Source: an uncultured Collinsella sp.
Lineage (GTDB): Bacteria > Actinomycetota > Coriobacteriia > Coriobacteriales > Coriobacteriaceae
DNA: 29,147 nt
NCBI GenBank assembly: GCA_902492185.1
Contig: CABUKY010000009.1
Coordinates: 1 to 29,147 of the forward strand
Direction of reading: 5' to 3'
Shown: positions 16,102 to 22,455 of the stretch, piece by piece
Numbering within the stretch: position 1 is the stretch's first letter
How the letters are laid out: each line of letters starts with the position of its first letter
Position numbers and translations under genes: made by a program
The notes under the pieces: generated by a model
The model's input: the letters and a program-made list of their open reading frames with translations, nothing else
What the model was told of the DNA's origin: nothing
The model's database searches: none

Positions 16102-16125
16102 AAACGTAAACTATAGTTTACGTTT
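16102..16125. promoter_or_regulatory. Perfect 24-bp palindromic operator
   Basis: The two 12-base arms, AAACGTAAACTA and TAGTTTACGTTT, are exact reverse complements with no spacer. It sits between the divergent starts at 16078 (minus) and 16155 (plus). This placement is typical of autoregulation by the adjacent XRE-type HTH protein. Confidence 0.7.
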
Positions 16126-16154
16126 ATGTTCGGCTCCATTTCAAACTCGGCTGC

Positions 16155-16373
16155 ATGGACGAACGTGCGAAACAGATTCTTGGCAGGCGGGTCGAAGAGA
16201 CACGCAGGGACCTTGGTATCTCCAAGGTTGATTTTTGTGTGGCGACAGGAATCAGTCGACCCTACCTCGACCGAATCGAAGATGGGACGGCAAATTTCAC
16301 GCTCAAGGTTCTATTTAAGATCGCGCCCGCACTCGGCATGACGGTGTCAGAGCTTCTCGAGGGTATCGAATAG
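16155..16373 (+). CDS. XRE-family helix-turn-helix protein (72 aa)
   Basis: This is a small Cro/CI-type DNA-binding protein made of a single HTH domain: GRRVEETRRDLGISKVDFCVATGISRPYLDRIEDG, then TLKVLFKIAPALGMTVSELLEG. It has no effector domain, so it is likely an autorepressor or an accessory regulator. No clear ribosome site lies before the ATG, and transcription may begin close to it. A perfect 24-bp palindrome lies 29 bp upstream. Its divergent neighbour is a frameshifted small gene. It could be the regulator of a decayed two-gene accessory module. Confidence 0.8.
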   Translation: MDERAKQILGRRVEETRRDLGISKVDFCVATGISRPYLDRIEDGTANFTLKVLFKIAPALGMTVSELLEGIE

Positions 16374-16408
16374 GGCGTTCCCCGCTGCTAATTGACGCTC
16401 TTTGGGCG

Positions 16409-16652
16409 GGTCCCCCTGGTTGCGATGTGCAAAATCGCGAGTATTCAGCACTTGTTCAGCCGTAGATGGTAGCTCGAGCGGCTGGCTTTGCCTTTTTGAC
16501 AGTAGTTAATCCACACGCTTAATAAAAATGTGGAATAAATATTTACTAGACGGCCTCTTCGCCCTAAAAGTTCGTCTAACAATCGGCCGATTCTATGTCT
16601 CCGGCGGAGAAATTGCAGAATACTCCGATTTTTGCACGGCCCGAGGGGGACC
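16409..16652. repeat. Inverted-repeat (MITE-like) element
   Basis: The left arm starts GGTCCCCCT and contains GTGCAAAATCGCGAGTATTC; it is matched in reverse complement by the right arm, which reads GGTCCCCCT then GTGCAAAAATCGGAGTATTC. The arms are about 40 bp, roughly 80 percent alike with small gaps, and enclose 163 bp with no gene. A non-autonomous transposable element or a pair of dispersed repeats are both possible. No flanking target duplication is evident. Confidence 0.5.
16496..16524 (+). promoter_or_regulatory. Orphan promoter-like sequence inside the inverted-repeat element
   Basis: TTGACA (16496-16501) and TTAATA (16519-16524) are separated by exactly 17 bp. It points rightward, where the only gene (ansA) is on the opposite strand, so any transcript would be a small or antisense RNA. 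Confidence 0.35.
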
Positions 16653-16694
16653 ACCTGTCGTTTGAGGCTGCGATAAGTGGAACTGCCTTAGGGA

Positions 16695-17708
16695 TTACGC
16701 CATCGGGATGCGGTCGTGGTTGACTTGCCTGTAGAACAGGCGCTGGATTTCGGCGGCATTGCGTGACTGGCCGAGTGCCCACATGGTCTTGGCCACGAGC
16801 GTCTCGGTGGTCATGTCATCGCCGCGCAGAATGCCCGGATGATCGGCGTAAGCACGGCCGACCTCATAAACGCCCAGATCGAGGCCCTCTTCGGGGACCT
16901 GCGTGGTCATAACGACGGTGCGGCCCGAATCGACCCAGCGGAAAATTGCCTCTTGGAACGACTCGCCCGACTCACCAAACTCGGGGATACCGCCAATGCC
17001 AAAGGTCTCCAGAATCACGGCGTCGTAGCTATCGGCAAGGGCGTCGAGGATGCCCGGGTTTACGCCGGGCGTAAGCTTGAGTACAAATACGCGCGGGTCG
17101 ATGCTGTCGTAGAAACGAACCGGGCTCTCATTCTGATGAGTGCCGTGAAGCCCGTTGCGCACAATGCGGTCGTTGCGGATGTAGGCAATGGGCGGATAGT
17201 TGACGCTAATGAACGCGTTAAAGCTCATGGTGCGCTGTTTGCGGGCGCGCGTGCCGGCAATGGCGACGCCGCCAAACACGATCGATACGTCGTGCGAGTG
17301 CTCGTCGAGCGCATAGAGCAGGCTCTGGTACAGATTGAGCTTGGCGTCGGTAAAGGGGTTGCCCATGGGCTTTTGCGAGCCGGTGAGCACGATGGGCTTG
17401 GGGCTGTCTTGAATCAGGTAGGAAAGCGCCGCCGCGGTGTAGCTCATGGTGTCGGTGCCGTGTAGAATCACGAAGCCGTCGTGGTCGGCATAACCCTCGA
17501 CGATGACATCGCGGATCTGCATCCAGTCACTGGGGCGCATATTGGTGCTGTCGATGTTCATGGGCTGCACCACGTCGAGCTCGCAGAGGCCCGAGATCTC
17601 GGGGACGCTCTGGGCGAGCTCCTCACCGGTCAGGGCGGGGGAGAGGCCGTTGCCGTCCTCGGTCGATGCGATGGTGCCGCCCGTGGCGATGAGAAGGATG
17701 CGCTTCAT
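16695..17708 (-). CDS. ansA: L-asparaginase, type I (cytoplasmic)
   Basis: It hydrolyses L-asparagine to aspartate and ammonia. The 337 residues lack a signal peptide, fitting the cytoplasmic type I class. The N-terminal motif ATGGTIAS (8-15) carries the nucleophilic threonine (T12), and HGTDTMSY (83-90) carries the second catalytic Thr-Asp pair. The start at 17708 (MKRILLIATGG) is preferred over an upstream in-frame start at 17780, because the family begins there and AGGAA precedes it by seven bases. It is divergent from guaA with a 267-bp shared upstream region. No clear terminator is seen on its 3' side, where the inverted-repeat element lies. Confidence 0.95.
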   Translation of the reverse strand: MKRILLIATGGTIASTEDGNGLSPALTGEELAQSVPEISGLCELDVVQPMNIDSTNMRPSDWMQIRDVIVEGYADHDGFVILHGTDTMSYTAAALSYLIQDSPKPIVLTGSQKPMGNPFTDAKLNLYQSLLYALDEHSHDVSIVFGGVAIAGTRARKQRTMSFNAFISVNYPPIAYIRNDRIVRNGLHGTHQNESPVRFYDSIDPRVFVLKLTPGVNPGILDALADSYDAVILETFGIGGIPEFGESGESFQEAIFRWVDSGRTVVMTTQVPEEGLDLGVYEVGRAYADHPGILRGDDMTTETLVAKTMWALGQSRNAAEIQRLFYRQVNHDRIPMA

Positions 17709-17792
17709 GCTGGTATTCCTATCGTATTTGCCGCCGCAGAGGCGGAGTCGTTCGGCAGTATTGTGGCACAGAGCGTTCAATGTTCAAACGTA

Positions 17793-17807
17793 TTACATCA
17801 TCTGTAA
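17793..17807. promoter_or_regulatory. Short inverted repeat between ansA and guaA
   Basis: TTACA (17793-17797) and TGTAA (17803-17807) form a dyad, flanked by ACG/CGT bases slightly out of register, 85-100 bp upstream of ansA. It could be an operator for either gene; no regulator can be named. Confidence 0.25.
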
Positions 17808-17975
17808 CGTCTGGTAACACTTCAATTGCCGTCAAATAGGGGCCCAGGTCGTGCGTTTGCCGTGCGCTGATGGCTGCGAGGGACGAGAAACCCCATATAA
17901 CGTGTACACTATGAAAGTTATTCTCGTTTATTCGCGCGGGTGGGCACCGGCTCCCCGCCAACAAGAGGGGGAACC

Positions 17976-19574
17976 ATGGATCAAAAGGCTTCCGCAAAGG
18001 TCCTCGTACTCGACTTTGGTGCGCAGTACGGTCAGCTCATTGCCCGTCGCGTCCGCGACCTCAACGTGTATTCCGAGATCGTCCCCTGCGACATCTCGGC
18101 CGACGAGATTCGCGAGATGAACGCCTCTGCGCTCATCCTTTCCGGCGGCCCGGCCTCTGTGTATGCCGAGGACGCTCCGTCTATCGACCCCGCCATCTTT
18201 GACCTGGGCCTTCCCGTCCTGGGCTTTTGCTACGGCCATCAGATCACGGCCGTGACGCTCGGCGGCAAGGTCGGCCACTCCGAGGTGGGCGAGTACGGCC
18301 GCGCCACCATCACGCGCACGGCCGGCGCCAAGCTCTTTAACTCCACGCCCATGGAGCAAACCGTGTGGATGAGCCATCGCGACGCCGTTTCCGAGGTGCC
18401 CGAGGGCTTTACCGTTACCGCCAGCACCGACGTGTGCCCGGTTGCCGCCATGGAGTGCGTCGAGCGCAAGATTTTCACCACGCAGTTCCACCCCGAGGTC
18501 AAGCATTCCGAGTATGGTCAGCAGCTGCTGAGCAACTTCCTGTTTGAGATCTGCGGCCTGGAGCCCAACTGGAGCATGGACAACCTGGTCGAGACCATGA
18601 CGGCCGAGTTCCGCGAGAAGGTCGGCGACGACCGCGTGATTCTGGCCCTGTCCGGTGGCGTCGACTCCTCCGTCGTGGCCGCGCTGGGCGCCCGCGCCGT
18701 GGGCAAGCAGATGACCTGCGTGTTCATCAACCACGGCCTGCTGCGCAAGGGCGAGCCCGAGCAGGTGGAGGAGGTCTTCACCAAGCAGTTTGACGTCGAC
18801 TTTATCCACGTCCACGCCGAGGACCGTTATGCCGAGCTTCTGGCCGGCGTGATCGAGCCCGAGGAGAAGCGCCGCATCATCGGTACGCAGTTCTGGAAAG
18901 AGTTCTTCGCGGTTGCTCAGCAGCTCGAGACCGATGGCAAGCCGGTCAAGTACCTGGCTCAGGGCACCATCTACCCCGACATCATCGAGTCCGGCGCTCG
19001 CAAGACGGGCGGCAAGACGGCCACCATCAAGAGCCATCACAACCTGATCCCGTTCCCCGATGGCGTGCACTTCGACCTTATTGAGCCGCTCGACCACTTC
19101 TTTAAGGACGAGGTCCGCGCACTTGGTCTGGCGCTTGGCCTGCCGGGTCACATCGTGTTCCGTCAGCCTTTCCCGGGCCCGGGTCTGGCCATCCGCATCA
19201 TCGGTGCGGTCGACAAGGAGAAACTCGAGATCCTCAAGAACGCCGATGCTATTGTGCGCGAGGAGCTCGACGCCTACAACCAGCGTCTGTTTGAGCAGAC
19301 CGGCGAGCGCAACTCCGAGCACAGCTGCTGGCAGTATTTCGCGGTCCTGCCCGACATCAAGTCCGTCGGCGTTATGGGCGACGAGCGCACCTACCAGCGT
19401 CCGATCATCCTGCGTGCCGTCGAGTCCAGCGATGCCATGACCGCCGACTGGGCCAAGCTGCCCTACGATGTTCTGGCCCGCATCTCCGGCCGTATCGTGG
19501 CCGAGGTTTCCGGCGCCAACCGCGTGTGCTACGACATCACGTCCAAGCCGCCCGCGACCATCGAGTGGGAGTAG
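17976..19574 (+). CDS. guaA: GMP synthase (glutamine-hydrolysing)
   Basis: It converts XMP to GMP using glutamine and ATP, in the cytoplasm. The class I amidotransferase domain has C85 (GFCYGHQ) and H172/E174 (FHPEV). The ATP-pyrophosphatase domain has the P-loop LSGGVDSS (225-232). The C-terminal dimerisation domain ends in the conserved TIEWE. Length 532 aa is normal. AGAGGGGG lies before the ATG at 17976. The gene is intact, but its last codons and stop (GAGTGGGAGTAG) are a known type of integration target, and accessory DNA with an integrase begins right after it. Confidence 0.97.
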   Translation: MDQKASAKVLVLDFGAQYGQLIARRVRDLNVYSEIVPCDISADEIREMNASALILSGGPASVYAEDAPSIDPAIFDLGLPVLGFCYGHQITAVTLGGKVGHSEVGEYGRATITRTAGAKLFNSTPMEQTVWMSHRDAVSEVPEGFTVTASTDVCPVAAMECVERKIFTTQFHPEVKHSEYGQQLLSNFLFEICGLEPNWSMDNLVETMTAEFREKVGDDRVILALSGGVDSSVVAALGARAVGKQMTCVFINHGLLRKGEPEQVEEVFTKQFDVDFIHVHAEDRYAELLAGVIEPEEKRRIIGTQFWKEFFAVAQQLETDGKPVKYLAQGTIYPDIIESGARKTGGKTATIKSHHNLIPFPDGVHFDLIEPLDHFFKDEVRALGLALGLPGHIVFRQPFPGPGLAIRIIGAVDKEKLEILKNADAIVREELDAYNQRLFEQTGERNSEHSCWQYFAVLPDIKSVGVMGDERTYQRPIILRAVESSDAMTADWAKLPYDVLARISGRIVAEVSGANRVCYDITSKPPATIEWE

Positions 19575-19575
19575 T
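19561..19575 (+). other. Probable island attachment site at the guaA 3' end
   Basis: TCGAGTGGGAGTAG encodes the end of GuaA plus its stop. Integrative elements in several phyla insert at this place and restore the gene end. Beyond it lie repeats sharing its GGGAGTA core, then a repressor, excisionase and tyrosine integrase. The matching right end was not found in the window, so the assignment rests on context. Confidence 0.45.
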
Positions 19576-19689
19576 CTGACAGGGTTCTGACCTGTATTTT
19601 TGAGTGCCGCACTGTGCTGCTGAGTTTCGTTTTGTACGAGAGTCACGGCAAAGCCGCCAGCGACATTGGTGAGTAAATCCGATTATCGA

Positions 19690-19726
19690 GCCTCTGTTCC
19701 CGCGTCGGAACGGAGGCTTTTTCTTT
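19690..19726 (+). terminator. Rho-independent terminator downstream of guaA
   Basis: GCCTCTGTTCC (19690-19700) pairs with GGAACGGAGGC (19707-19717) with one wobble pair, followed by TTTTTCTTT. It lies 115 bp after the guaA stop. Confidence 0.88.
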
Positions 19727-19730
19727 GGCT

Positions 19731-20104
19731 ATTTACTCCCTTTCACCTGCAATTTCGCGATTTACTCCCCGTGTTTCGAGACGGCAAGGCACGGGGCGGT
19801 ATTCGGAGGAATGGGAGTAAGGATTTATCCCGAGTGAGTAGACGCGCGATTTTTGTCCCCGAGAACGAAAAGGGGCCGTTTTAGGTCCTTTGAAACTCAA
19901 ATCGAACTCAATAGGCCTTTTGACGGTCTCTGTGCGGCGTTTTCCCAGGTCGTTAATGGGGAGTAAAGAATCTCACCGTCTCAAGGAAAGCGGGAGTAAC
20001 CAGGGGAAATGCCGCGGGGTACTGTCGTGTGCCGCCGTGTAAGCCACCGCGTCATTTACTCCCCAGGTGCGCCGAAAATGCCTTTGCATGCAATGGGGAG
20101 TAAA
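19731..20104. repeat. Cluster of seven GGGAGTAA(A) repeats in mixed orientation
   Basis: Copies on the plus strand lie at 19813-19820, 19958-19967, 19992-19999 and 20095-20104. Copies on the minus strand (ATTTACTCCC) lie at 19731-19740, 19760-19770 and 20054-20064. Weaker relatives occur at 19668-19677 and 19823-19831. The last two strong copies form a perfect 10-bp inverted pair. The core also matches the guaA terminus (GGGAGTAG, 19567-19574). Candidate roles are integrase or excisionase arm sites, or remnants of repeated integration. Confidence 0.75.
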
Positions 20105-20191
20105 AACTCAACATACGCAGGCGTGAGCGGCGCTCACCGCCTAGCTTGGCGTCCTGATTCGGTTGCGCTGGTTGCGAAATGCGGGGAGCCG

Positions 20192-20605
20192 CTACAGCGA
20201 GGCTTTCCAGTCCTCGTATTCGTCGGCGTCGATCTCGCCGTTCTCGAGCTGCGCGCGCTTCTCTGCCCACAGCTCGATAGCCGTCGCGGCTTTGGACGCG
20301 TGCGGAGCCTTGGGGTTCAGGGAGAGGCCCGTGCCGTCGGCGGAGGGAACGATGCCGAACGAGTCCTCGAGCCGCACGAGCAGCGACATGAGGTCGCCCG
20401 CGGTCTCGACGCCATAGTCCTTGAGGGCGTTGACGGACACGCCGAGCGCCGCGGAGATGGACTCGAGCAGCTCGGGCTTCACGGCGCGGATGCCGCTCTC
20501 GTAGTGGCGCACGGCCCCCTCGGTCAGGCCGACCGCCTCGGCGAGCTGCGCCTGCGTCATGCCGCGCGACTTGCGGTACCGCCTTATGTTCTCGCCTACG
20601 GACAT
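20192..20605 (-). CDS. XRE-family repressor of the integrative element
   Basis: This 137-residue protein has an N-terminal Cro/CI helix-turn-helix (residues 5-60: MTQAQLAEAVGLTEGAVRHYESG then LLESISAALGVSVNAL). Its C-terminal half is acidic and Ala/Glu-rich, with no known catalytic motif. The start at 20605 is chosen because AGGAGGAGG lies just before it; an upstream in-frame start at 20665 falls in the promoter region. It is divergent from the excisionase/integrase genes. Three GTAC-N6-GTAC sites between them are its likely operators, giving a lysogeny-type switch. There is no peptidase or metal site that would show how repression is relieved. Confidence 0.88.
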   Translation of the reverse strand: MSVGENIRRYRKSRGMTQAQLAEAVGLTEGAVRHYESGIRAVKPELLESISAALGVSVNALKDYGVETAGDLMSLLVRLEDSFGIVPSADGTGLSLNPKAPHASKAATAIELWAEKRAQLENGEIDADEYEDWKASL

Positions 20606-20636
20606 GAGCCCTCCTCCTGGAATTACGTACCAGCAC

Positions 20637-20665
20637 ATCTTATCAGCGTACGCAAATGTACGCAA
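20637..20665 (-). promoter_or_regulatory. Leftward promoter of the repressor gene with an internal operator
   Basis: On the minus strand TTGCGT (20665-20660) and TAAGAT (20642-20637) are 17 bp apart. The operator pair GTAC at 20648 and 20658 lies within and at the edge of this promoter, suggesting autoregulation. Confidence 0.6.
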
Positions 20666-20727
20666 TTCTATTGACAGTACAGATATGTACGTTTACTCTG
20701 AATCTGTGAACCGTACGTATCCGTACG
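20648..20727. promoter_or_regulatory. Three GTAC-N6-GTAC operators
   Basis: Paired GTAC tetramers spaced 10 bp start to start occur at 20648/20658, 20677/20687 and 20713/20723. Most are followed by G, giving GTACG. One pair lies in each divergent promoter, and the third lies between the rightward promoter and the excisionase ribosome site. The layout resembles phage-type repressor operators. Confidence 0.75.
20671..20699 (+). promoter_or_regulatory. Rightward promoter of xis-int with an internal operator
   Basis: TTGACA (20671-20676) and TACTCT (20694-20699) are 17 bp apart. GTAC at 20677 and 20687 fill the spacer, so a bound repressor would block polymerase. Confidence 0.65.
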
Positions 20728-20745
20728 CCATTGATTGGAGGAGCC

Positions 20746-20949
20746 ATGGACGAGAAGGTGGCGAAGACGCCGAGGCCGCACATGCTGGACGCCGACGAGG
20801 TCGCGGAGCTGCTGAGGATCAAGAAAGGCAGCGCCTACGAGGTGATCAGGAAGATAAACGCCGAGCAGGAGGCGCGCGGGCGCGTGGTCATCCGCGGGCG
20901 CGTTCGAAGCGACGTCTTCGACGCCCTGTACTTCCCGGAGGTGGACTGA
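20746..20949 (+). CDS. Excisionase-like helix-turn-helix protein (67 aa)
   Basis: This small DNA-binding protein has the MerR/Xis-like motif LDADEVAELLRIKKGSAYEVIRKIN at about residues 10-34, followed by a short wing (GRVVIRGRVRSDVFDALYF). Proteins of this kind direct integrase toward excision. GGAGGAG lies five bases before the ATG. It ends one base before the integrase start, so the two are cotranslated. Arg codon AGG and Ile codon ATA are used more than in the core genes of the window, fitting acquired DNA. Confidence 0.82.
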   Translation: MDEKVAKTPRPHMLDADEVAELLRIKKGSAYEVIRKINAEQEARGRVVIRGRVRSDVFDALYFPEVD

Positions 20950-20950
20950 C

Positions 20951-22021
20951 ATGCCCGTGTACAAGGACGACGGCAACGGCACGTTCTACGTGCAGTGCTA
21001 CTACCGCGACGCCCGCGGCTCGAAGCGCCACAAGACGAAGCGCGGCTTCTCGACGGAGGTTGAGGCCGCCGTGTGGGAGGGCCAGTTCAAGAGCCTTAAC
21101 GGCGGGGCCATGGACATGACGTTCTCCGAGTTCGTCGAGGTGTACGCCTCCGAGGTGAAGCCGCGCATACGCGAGCACACGTGGATCACCAAGGAGTACA
21201 TCATCAACGACAAGCTCGTGCCGTTCTTCGGGGACATGCGCATGTGCGACGTGAGGCCGATCGACGTCATCAGGTGGCAAAACGAGCTCACCGAGCACCG
21301 GGACGCCGACGGGAAGCCCTGGGCACCGACGTACCTGCGCACTGTGAACAACCAGCTCAACGCCATCTTCAACCACGCCGAGCGCTACTACGGCCTCAGC
21401 GACAACCCGGTGCGCAGGGTCGACAAGATAGGCTCGAAGAAGGGCGGCGAGATGCAGTTCTGGACCAAGGACGAGTACCTGAGGTTCAGCGAGGCCGTCA
21501 TGGACAAGCCTCTCTCATTCCACGCCTTCGAGCTGCTTTACTGGACGGGCATACGCTGCGGCGAGCTCCTGGCGCTCACGCCGTCCGACTTCATGCTGGA
21601 GAGCTCGCGGCTGCGCATCAACAAGTCGTACCAGAGCCTCAACGGCGTTGACACCGTGACCGACCCCAAGACGCCCAAGTCCGTGCGCACGATCGTCATG
21701 CCCGCCTTCCTGCGCGACGAGATGGCGGACTTCATCGAGATGCGCGACGACGTCGCCCCCGACGAGCGCCTGTTCGCCGTGACCAAGCACTTCCTGGCCC
21801 ACGAGATGGAGCGCGGGTGCAAGGCGTCGGGCGTGAAGCGCATCCGCATACACGACATACGCCACAGCCATGTGAGCCTGCTGATAGAGATGGGCTTCTC
21901 CGCGCTGGCCATCGCCGAGCGCATGGGCCACGAGGCGGTGGACATCACCTACCGCTACGCGCACCTGTTCCCCACGAAGCAGGACGAGATGGCCGCCGCG
22001 CTCGACGGGGCGAGGGGGTAA
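20951..22021 (+). CDS. Tyrosine-type site-specific integrase
   Basis: This recombinase integrates and excises the element. The 356 residues comprise an N-terminal arm-binding domain of the AP2-like type (2-45: VYKDDGNGTFYVQCYYRD), a SAM-like core-binding domain (58-150) and a catalytic domain. The catalytic residues are R202 (TGIRCGELLAL), K240, H301 and R304 (HDIRHSH), H327 (RMGHEAVDIT) and nucleophile Y336 (YRYAHLF). All are present, so the enzyme looks intact. It follows the excisionase gene by one base. The cluster of GGGAGTAA repeats beside guaA is the likely arm-site region. Its codon use (AGG, ATA) differs from core genes here. Confidence 0.95.
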   Translation: MPVYKDDGNGTFYVQCYYRDARGSKRHKTKRGFSTEVEAAVWEGQFKSLNGGAMDMTFSEFVEVYASEVKPRIREHTWITKEYIINDKLVPFFGDMRMCDVRPIDVIRWQNELTEHRDADGKPWAPTYLRTVNNQLNAIFNHAERYYGLSDNPVRRVDKIGSKKGGEMQFWTKDEYLRFSEAVMDKPLSFHAFELLYWTGIRCGELLALTPSDFMLESSRLRINKSYQSLNGVDTVTDPKTPKSVRTIVMPAFLRDEMADFIEMRDDVAPDERLFAVTKHFLAHEMERGCKASGVKRIRIHDIRHSHVSLLIEMGFSALAIAERMGHEAVDITYRYAHLFPTKQDEMAAALDGARG

Positions 22022-22026
22022 GAAGG

Positions 22027-22452
22027 ATGCCGTGCGAGAACAGCGCCCGCAAGCGCAGCAAGACGATGGCGTTCCGCTGCACGCCCGAGGAGCGCAAGCT
22101 CATATGCGAGATGGCAGCCTGGAGCGGCATGAACAGGCAGGACTACATCATCGCCAAGCTCACCGATACCCAGGTCGAGGTGAGGCCCTCCGTGAGCGTG
22201 CAGAAGGCACTGAGGGACTCGATGGCGGAATTGGCCAAGGAGGTGCGGCTGGCGGCCTCCTACGGCGAGCTGAGCGAGTCCCTGCAACAGAGAATTGAGC
22301 ACGTGATGAGGTTCTTCCTAGCGCTCGGCGAGCCTCTTGACGCGCCGACGGAAGAGACATCGCCACGAACTACGTTTTTGGAAGAGCCGGTTCCATCCGT
22401 CATCGATGCGGGTTCCGACACCGCAAGCATCTTCGAGATGGGACGCAGGTAG
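22027..22452 (+). CDS. MobC-like mobilisation/relaxosome protein (141 aa)
   Basis: This is a small basic-then-acidic protein. Residues 10-45 (RSKTMAFRCTPEERKLICEMAAWSGMNRQDYIIAKL) resemble the ribbon-helix-helix region of MobC/relaxosome accessory proteins. A helical middle (RDSMAELAKEVRLAASYGEL) is followed by a low-complexity acidic tail. AGAAGG lies just before the ATG, 5 bp after the integrase stop, so it belongs to the xis-int operon. No relaxase or origin of transfer is recognised in the window, so mobilisation could depend on a helper or on genes to the right. A CopG-type regulator is an alternative. Confidence 0.65.
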   Translation: MPCENSARKRSKTMAFRCTPEERKLICEMAAWSGMNRQDYIIAKLTDTQVEVRPSVSVQKALRDSMAELAKEVRLAASYGELSESLQQRIEHVMRFFLALGEPLDAPTEETSPRTTFLEEPVPSVIDAGSDTASIFEMGRR

Positions 22453-22455
22453 GGC

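Larger units (their letters stand above)
16374..16694. other. Gene-free stretch between the HTH gene and ansA
   Basis: It contains no convincing gene. A pair of ~40-bp inverted arms (16409-16450 and 16614-16652) frames an AT-richer core with a good rightward promoter-like sequence (16496-16524) and a 12-bp palindrome AATCGGCCGATT (16581-16592). The ansA gene ends at 16695. Confidence 0.6.
19575..20191. other. Gene-free 617 bp rich in GGGAGTAA repeats
   Basis: No supported gene lies here; the long open frame that starts near 20009 is antisense to the repressor gene downstream. The stretch holds a terminator (19690-19726) and a cluster of short repeats (19731-20104) described separately. Its location between guaA and the integrase module fits an attachment/arm-site region of an integrative element. 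Confidence 0.65.

Noticed and set aside
17860..17975. Possible purine riboswitch before guaA
   Set aside because: The leader lacks the conserved three-way junction and loop sequences of purine riboswitches; only a chance CATATAA is present.
20009..20674. Plus-strand frame across the repeat region and the repressor gene
   Set aside because: It is antisense to a convincing XRE repressor with a strong ribosome site and has no recognisable domain.
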